Part shown: positions 5,414 to 8,253 of the stretch, one piece after another | Numbering within the stretch: the first letter of the stretch is position 1 | How the letters are laid out: each line of letters opens with the position of its first letter | Source: Nitrososphaerales archaeon TH5896 | GTDB lineage: Archaea > Thermoproteota > Nitrososphaeria > Nitrososphaerales > Nitrososphaeraceae | Direction: 5' to 3' | Assembly (NCBI GenBank): GCA_014523625.1 | Contig: JAATVP010000129.1 | Span: 1 to 8,253, forward strand | Length of the DNA: 8,253 nt | The notes under the pieces: model-generated | Database searches by the model: none | What the model was told of the DNA's origin: nothing | Seen by the model: only the letters and a program-made list of their open reading frames with translations | Translations under genes and position numbers: made by a program

Positions 5414-6407
5414 GCTCATAAATTCGCTGCCTGGCGTCACGAAGGGAAGTCTTTTTTTTCACATAGCCTCGGGTGAGAAGATGCCTTAACGCTAATCTCA
5501 CTGTTCGTTCTGGCAGCATCGTCCGAGTTGATAGATCCCTCTGACTTAGAGTACCTTCATACTCTAACGTCTTGAGAAGCAATTTTGCGCTTGGCGGCAT
5601 ACTCAATAAATCCTCAGCGAGCCTTACTTTTTTGGCAATCACTGAGATTATAGATGAATTTCCTGAGAGCCTAACTAGCTTTGCTGGAACCTCATGTTTG
5701 GAGCATTGAAGTGATTTCTTAATTCCCATTCTTGTGCCTCCATCAAGGACAATTTCACAATGATACCTGCTAACTATATCAGCTACCTCTACCGTGGTAT
5801 CGTTTGGGATTATCAAAGGTCGTCTTGTGTTGTCCAACGAATTAACAGATACTACAACGAAGACCTGAGATTTCTGTAGAACCATTGGGCCCCCAGCGGA
5901 CATCGAATAAGCAGTGGAACCAGTTGGGGTAGACAAAATCAGGCCATCGCTATTGTCACGCCAAACAGTTTTCTCATCTATTCTCAAAACATGCTCCATC
6001 AGTGTGGCACTTTTACTTGGGAATACAGCCACATCGTTGAGCACTGGTTCTACCTCCCTGCCGTCTACCCTAACGGCAATTCTAAACACCTGATCGATTT
6101 CGAAGTTTCCTTTGTTTATCCGAATTAGAGATGCTTCTAGGTCGCGGACATCAAGTTGAGCAAGGAAACCTGTCGAATCCGATTCGTATATTCCCAGCAC
6201 AGGGGCAGAATCCGTAACCACCTTATGGAAGTAATCTAGAATTCCTCGATCACCTCCTGCAGAAATTATGAGATCAACATCCTTTGCGGCACGATAGTCG
6301 CCATCCCTCATTAGTTGAACATTAAAACCACCATAATCTAGGACTTTCTTGATCTGATGCAATAGCGTCGAATCTCTCGCTTGATTCACAGAAATAGCGA
6401 CCTTCAT
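5403..6407 (-). CDS. nadK: NAD kinase fused to a C-terminal winged-helix domain
   Basis: 334 residues. The first about 265 form an NAD kinase, which makes NADP from NAD with ATP or polyphosphate. Family marks are DLIISAGGD (45-53), LGIYESDSTGFL (71-82), the LND of the NE/D motif (123-125), the diagnostic DGLILSTPTGSTAYS (154-168) followed by AGGP (171-174), RPLIIP (196-201) and LDGG (221-224). The GGDGT motif is changed to GGDRG (51-55); the catalytic Asp is kept. The last about 67 residues (268-334) are a winged helix: MPPSAKLLLKTLEYEG, the helix pair SQRDLSTRT and PERTVRLALRHLL, and a wing ending DARQRIYELKL. This resembles small stand-alone archaeal MarR-like proteins with the same PPSAK... 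and DARQ...YEL marks. The ATG start at 6407 has a TATA box about 35 bases upstream. Confidence 0.93.
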   Translation of the reverse strand: MKVAISVNQARDSTLLHQIKKVLDYGGFNVQLMRDGDYRAAKDVDLIISAGGDRGILDYFHKVVTDSAPVLGIYESDSTGFLAQLDVRDLEASLIRINKGNFEIDQVFRIAVRVDGREVEPVLNDVAVFPSKSATLMEHVLRIDEKTVWRDNSDGLILSTPTGSTAYSMSAGGPMVLQKSQVFVVVSVNSLDNTRRPLIIPNDTTVEVADIVSRYHCEIVLDGGTRMGIKKSLQCSKHEVPAKLVRLSGNSSIISVIAKKVRLAEDLLSMPPSAKLLLKTLEYEGTLSQRDLSTRTMLPERTVRLALRHLLTRGYVKKKTSLRDARQRIYELKL

Positions 6408-6435
6408 GAGGACTAATAATTCACATAAGCTAGTC

Positions 6436-6449
6436 CAATTTAAATATGA
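6436..6449 (-). promoter_or_regulatory. TATA-like box of nadK
   Basis: On the - strand the sequence reads TCATATTTAAATTG. The ATTTAAAT core is centred about 34 bases before ATG 6407, giving a leader of under ten bases. Confidence 0.45.
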
Positions 6450-6920
6450 AGAATCATTCGTAAATCCAAAACGTCTAGGCGGATGTGGGATAGTAACGTA
6501 ATTCCCAAGGCCAAGGATTTTGTGGCAGACAAGCTCCTCTAAAGTTAGTGTAAGTAAATTTCATCGAACAATTAGTATTGTTGTCATGTACTGAACGAGC
6601 TCAGAATTTTCAACGAGGTTCAAACTTTTGAATAAAGAAGATTTACATGTCAAAAACGCAAATCATCTCATTTGATGTAGAGAACCCAGAGGGATTTCTT
6701 AGGTATCCGATCTCGAGATATTCATTCTGCGAATTTTAGTAAATTGCATAACTGAACTTAATTTTGATGAGCTGTATATTGAACTATCCTTCAAATCTCT
6801 GGTATTTGCCGTCTATGAGGGTCACTTTCAGAGTGTTTGCTTTTACAGTGAAGCCTTGATCCAGCTAAATTGTCTCGCCTGCATATCCACAGTTCAAATC
6901 ATTAACCTTTTGGATCAAGA
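6450..6920. other. Long spacer between nadK and rps26e with only weak coding-like patches
   Basis: No gene here is convincing. Three short frames look partly protein-like. On the + strand, 6483-6542 has ATG and 19 codons ending VIPKAKDFVADKLL, and 6647-6739 has ATG and 30 codons. On the - strand, 6784-6864 is start-less, with 26 codons including GFTVKANTLKVTLIDGKYQ. None has a well-placed TATA box or a known motif. No tRNA, box C/D RNA, direct repeat or long inverted repeat was found by eye. Confidence 0.4.
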
Positions 6921-6925
6921 TAGGA

Positions 6926-6937
6926 TAAGATTTAAAG
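6926..6937 (+). promoter_or_regulatory. TATA-like box of rps26e
   Basis: TAAGATTTAAAG, with the TTTAAA core (6931-6936) centred about 30 bases before ATG 6964. The predicted transcript starts within a few bases of the ATG, which supports 6964 as the true start. Confidence 0.5.
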
Positions 6938-6963
6938 GATGGCTCATTTGTAGCAACTATTGG

Positions 6964-7251
6964 ATGCCAAAGAAAAGGGCAAGTAGGGGCAGAACAAAGG
7001 GAGGAAAAGGAAGTTCAGGTACAGTCCATTGTAGTCAGTGCGGGGCGATGGTTCCTAGGGATAAGGCAAAGAAGGTAACTGGTCGAGTAACCCTTGTAGA
7101 ACCTACACTCGCAAAGGAGTTGAAAGCCCAGGGTGCATATATCGCACCTTCGTCAGATGTTAAATTCTATTGTGTCTCCTGTGCAGTTCATCGAGGAATA
7201 GTAAAAGTTAGATCTGAAAGTGAAAGAAGGAGTACTGGTAGATTAAGATAA
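6964..7251 (+). CDS. rps26e: Small ribosomal subunit protein S26e
   Basis: 95 residues. S26e is a eukaryote-type protein of the small ribosomal subunit, bound near the mRNA exit channel and the 3' end of 16S rRNA. It is known from crenarchaea, thaumarchaea and eukaryotes. The N-terminus MPKKRASRGRTKGGKGSSG is basic and extended. A zinc site is made by CSQC (C23, C26) and CVSC (C70, C73). PRDKAKKV (31-38) is the conserved segment after the first pair. The C-terminus is basic (RRSTGRLR). The frame stays open upstream to about 6856, but those 36 extra residues are unlike the family and would start before the TATA box, so ATG 6964 is chosen. The stop lies 5 bp from the stop of the convergent lipid synthase. 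Confidence 0.95.
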   Translation: MPKKRASRGRTKGGKGSSGTVHCSQCGAMVPRDKAKKVTGRVTLVEPTLAKELKAQGAYIAPSSDVKFYCVSCAVHRGIVKVRSESERRSTGRLR

Positions 7252-7256
7252 CTAAA

Positions 7257-7865
7257 TCAACCAGTCGGTGATAGTTGCCTGTTTACCTTCAATACTCTCT
7301 GAACTAATGTCACTCCGGCTACTATTGATACAATTATGACTGCCCACTGTGTTGATCCATGGAGCGGTAGCATTCCAATAATGGCGAGTATCAAAAGCCT
7401 TTCAGCTCTCTCACCGATACCTATTCCTTGTAATGGAACTCCGAGCGATTCTGAACGCGCCCGAACATAGCTCACTAGTAGGGAAAGTGTTATTGCGATC
7501 ATGCACGTTACTGGATTTGCAAGGGCCCCCACAGCAATCCCTATATAAACTACTGATTCTGATAATTTGTCATACGTTGAATCGAGGAAAGCTCCCCTTT
7601 TTGAGGTCTTCTTGGTTAAACGAGCAACACTTCCATCCACAAGGTCAAAGAATCCCGAAATGAGTAGGAAGATCCCACCCCCGAGAGAAAAAGAGTAAGA
7701 ATATTGATGATCAAGTACAGATGCGCTTCCATAGCTTGCTGCTGCAATGACAGAAGTAATCAAACTCAGTCTCGTCCAAAAGTCAGGAGAGGGATTTATT
7801 TTCGAGAATTCCTTTCCAATACTGAGCAAAAGAGGTTGTATCTGACTCCTCAATCGGTTAAGCAA
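7257..7865 (-). CDS. CDP-alcohol phosphatidyltransferase, probable archaetidylinositol-phosphate synthase
   Basis: About 202 residues from the chosen start, with several membrane helices. The complete CDP-alcohol phosphotransferase signature is present: FFDLVDGSVARLTKK... through LDSTYDKL, with D74, D77, G78, A81, R82, G91, D95 and D99, the metal-binding and catalytic aspartates. SYVRARSESLG (132-142) is typical of the archaeal archaetidylinositol-phosphate synthase group, which joins CDP-archaeol and inositol-1-phosphate in the membrane. The exact headgroup is inferred. The start is TTG at 7865 (product begins MLNRLRSQIQPLL, as expected for the family). An earlier in-frame TTG at 7892 lies only a few bases from the TATA box at 7896-7901 and so cannot be on that transcript. 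The gene ends 5 bp from rps26e. Confidence 0.88.
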   Translation of the reverse strand: MLNRLRSQIQPLLLSIGKEFSKINPSPDFWTRLSLITSVIAAASYGSASVLDHQYSYSFSLGGGIFLLISGFFDLVDGSVARLTKKTSKRGAFLDSTYDKLSESVVYIGIAVGALANPVTCMIAITLSLLVSYVRARSESLGVPLQGIGIGERAERLLILAIIGMLPLHGSTQWAVIIVSIVAGVTLVQRVLKVNRQLSPTG

Positions 7866-7893
7866 AGTGCAGCTTGTTCTTGGAGTTGCCAAC

Positions 7894-7904
7894 TGTATAA
7901 ATTT
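7894..7904 (-). promoter_or_regulatory. TATA-like box of the lipid synthase gene
   Basis: On the - strand the sequence reads AAATTTATACA, with TTTATA at 7896-7901. It is centred about 33 bases before TTG 7865, predicting a leader of roughly 7 bases. Confidence 0.5.
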
Positions 7905-8022
7905 TCTTGGAATTGTATGTAATCACTCGAACCAACGTTGATTCAAGTTTATGGCTCCCTTCAAATATATGAATAAATCGTAAGTTTTGACACTGATTAA
8001 ATTTACTTTTAATGTTTCTTAA

Positions 8023-8034
8023 TTCTTTAATAAT
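8023..8034 (+). promoter_or_regulatory. TATA-like box of the nucleotide-sugar dehydrogenase gene
   Basis: TCTTTAATAATC, with the TTTAATA core centred about 29 bases before ATG 8058. Other AT-rich boxes lie at 7995-8005, so the choice is tentative. Confidence 0.35.
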
Positions 8035-8057
8035 CATAGGCAGTTGAGTAGTCTGAT

Positions 8058-8253
8058 ATGTTGGTCGCAGAAGATGACCTGAGAGCGAATACTCATACTT
8101 TAGCCGACAAGATTCTTATAATTGGATTAGGCCAGCTTGGCCTTCCTGTAGCAAAATATGTGAAGGAGAAAGGATTTGATGTATACGGATATGATATTAG
8201 TCAGAAAGCAATACAGCGTGCAGAAAAGATAGCCGCAATAAAGAAAGCTGATA
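8058..8253 (+). CDS. Nucleotide-sugar (UDP-glucose/GDP-mannose type) dehydrogenase, N-terminal part
   Basis: The first 65 residues are visible and the rest lies beyond the right edge. After a 17-residue lead comes the Rossmann entry KILIIGLGQLGLPVAKYV (18-35), whose GxGxxGLP form is the mark of the UDP-glucose/GDP-mannose dehydrogenase N-terminal domain. An acidic residue ends the second strand (VYGYDIS), which favours NAD over NADP. Such enzymes oxidise UDP- or GDP-sugars to uronic acids for surface polysaccharides or glycans. The substrate cannot be told from this part, and a beta-hydroxyacid dehydrogenase remains possible because the two families share the Rossmann start. ATG 8058 has a candidate TATA box about 29 bases upstream and is divergent from the lipid synthase gene. 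Confidence 0.8.
   Translation, partial: MLVAEDDLRANTHTLADKILIIGLGQLGLPVAKYVKEKGFDVYGYDISQKAIQRAEKIAAIKKAD

Noticed and set aside
5445..5462. T8 run as a terminator of pyrG
   Set aside because: It lies inside nadK and encodes its lysine run (VKKKTS). It may affect pyrG 3' ends but cannot be called a terminator.
6647..6739. 30-codon + strand ORF (MSKTQIISFDVENPEG...)
   Set aside because: The translation is plausible but short, without a well-placed TATA box, motif or terminator. Not listed as a gene.
7433..7922. Two + strand ORFs opposite the lipid synthase gene
   Set aside because: The - strand frame has the full CDP-alcohol phosphotransferase signature, so these are shadows.

Overview
The window looks like chromosomal DNA of an archaeon of the Nitrososphaerota (Thaumarchaeota). 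The evidence is an archaeal Orc1/Cdc6 initiator, a eukaryote-type ribosomal protein S26e, a CDP-alcohol phosphotransferase of the archaetidylinositol-phosphate synthase type, and TATA-like boxes about 25-35 bases before most start codons with almost no Shine-Dalgarno motifs, which means leaderless or near-leaderless transcripts. Lineage is inferred from gene content and protein flavour; no rRNA is present. There are no transposons, CRISPR arrays, tRNAs or rRNAs that I can see.

Layout. 1-670: the tail of an unrecognised + strand protein faces a UspA-type stress protein (- strand). 671-1540: a long spacer holding a small - strand gene with a CxxC motif (933-1073), a short coding-like + ORF converging on it (817-927), a start-less - strand reading frame (1388-1558), and two copies of a 17-bp promoter-like word. 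1541-1786: a small secreted protein with its own TATA box and a hairpin/T-tract terminator. 1855-2205: a spacer with a GC-richer, coding-like but start-less patch (2014-2100) that also carries an 8-bp inverted repeat, followed by the cdc6 promoter. 2206-3677: cdc6 and a small winged-helix gene, 14 bp apart. 3782-5413: pyrG (CTP synthase). 5403-6407: nadK on the - strand, overlapping the pyrG 3' end by 11 bp and carrying a C-terminal winged-helix domain. 6408-6963: spacer. 6964-7251: rps26e, which converges on the lipid synthase gene (7257-7865, - strand). 8058-8253: the N-terminus of a nucleotide-sugar dehydrogenase, cut by the window edge.

Taken together this is mostly informational and core metabolic DNA: replication initiation, CTP supply, NADP supply, ribosome, polar lipid headgroup and probable surface-sugar synthesis. 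The genes are arranged mainly as individually promoted units, often in convergent pairs. I do not see a clearly new multi-gene system. The most interesting items are the NAD kinase/winged-helix fusion with an altered GGDGT motif, the Orc1/Cdc6 with degenerate sensor-1 and box VII, the small CxxC protein, and several coding-like fragments in the spacers. Two start codons are best moved downstream on promoter evidence (rps26e at 6964, lipid synthase at 7865).
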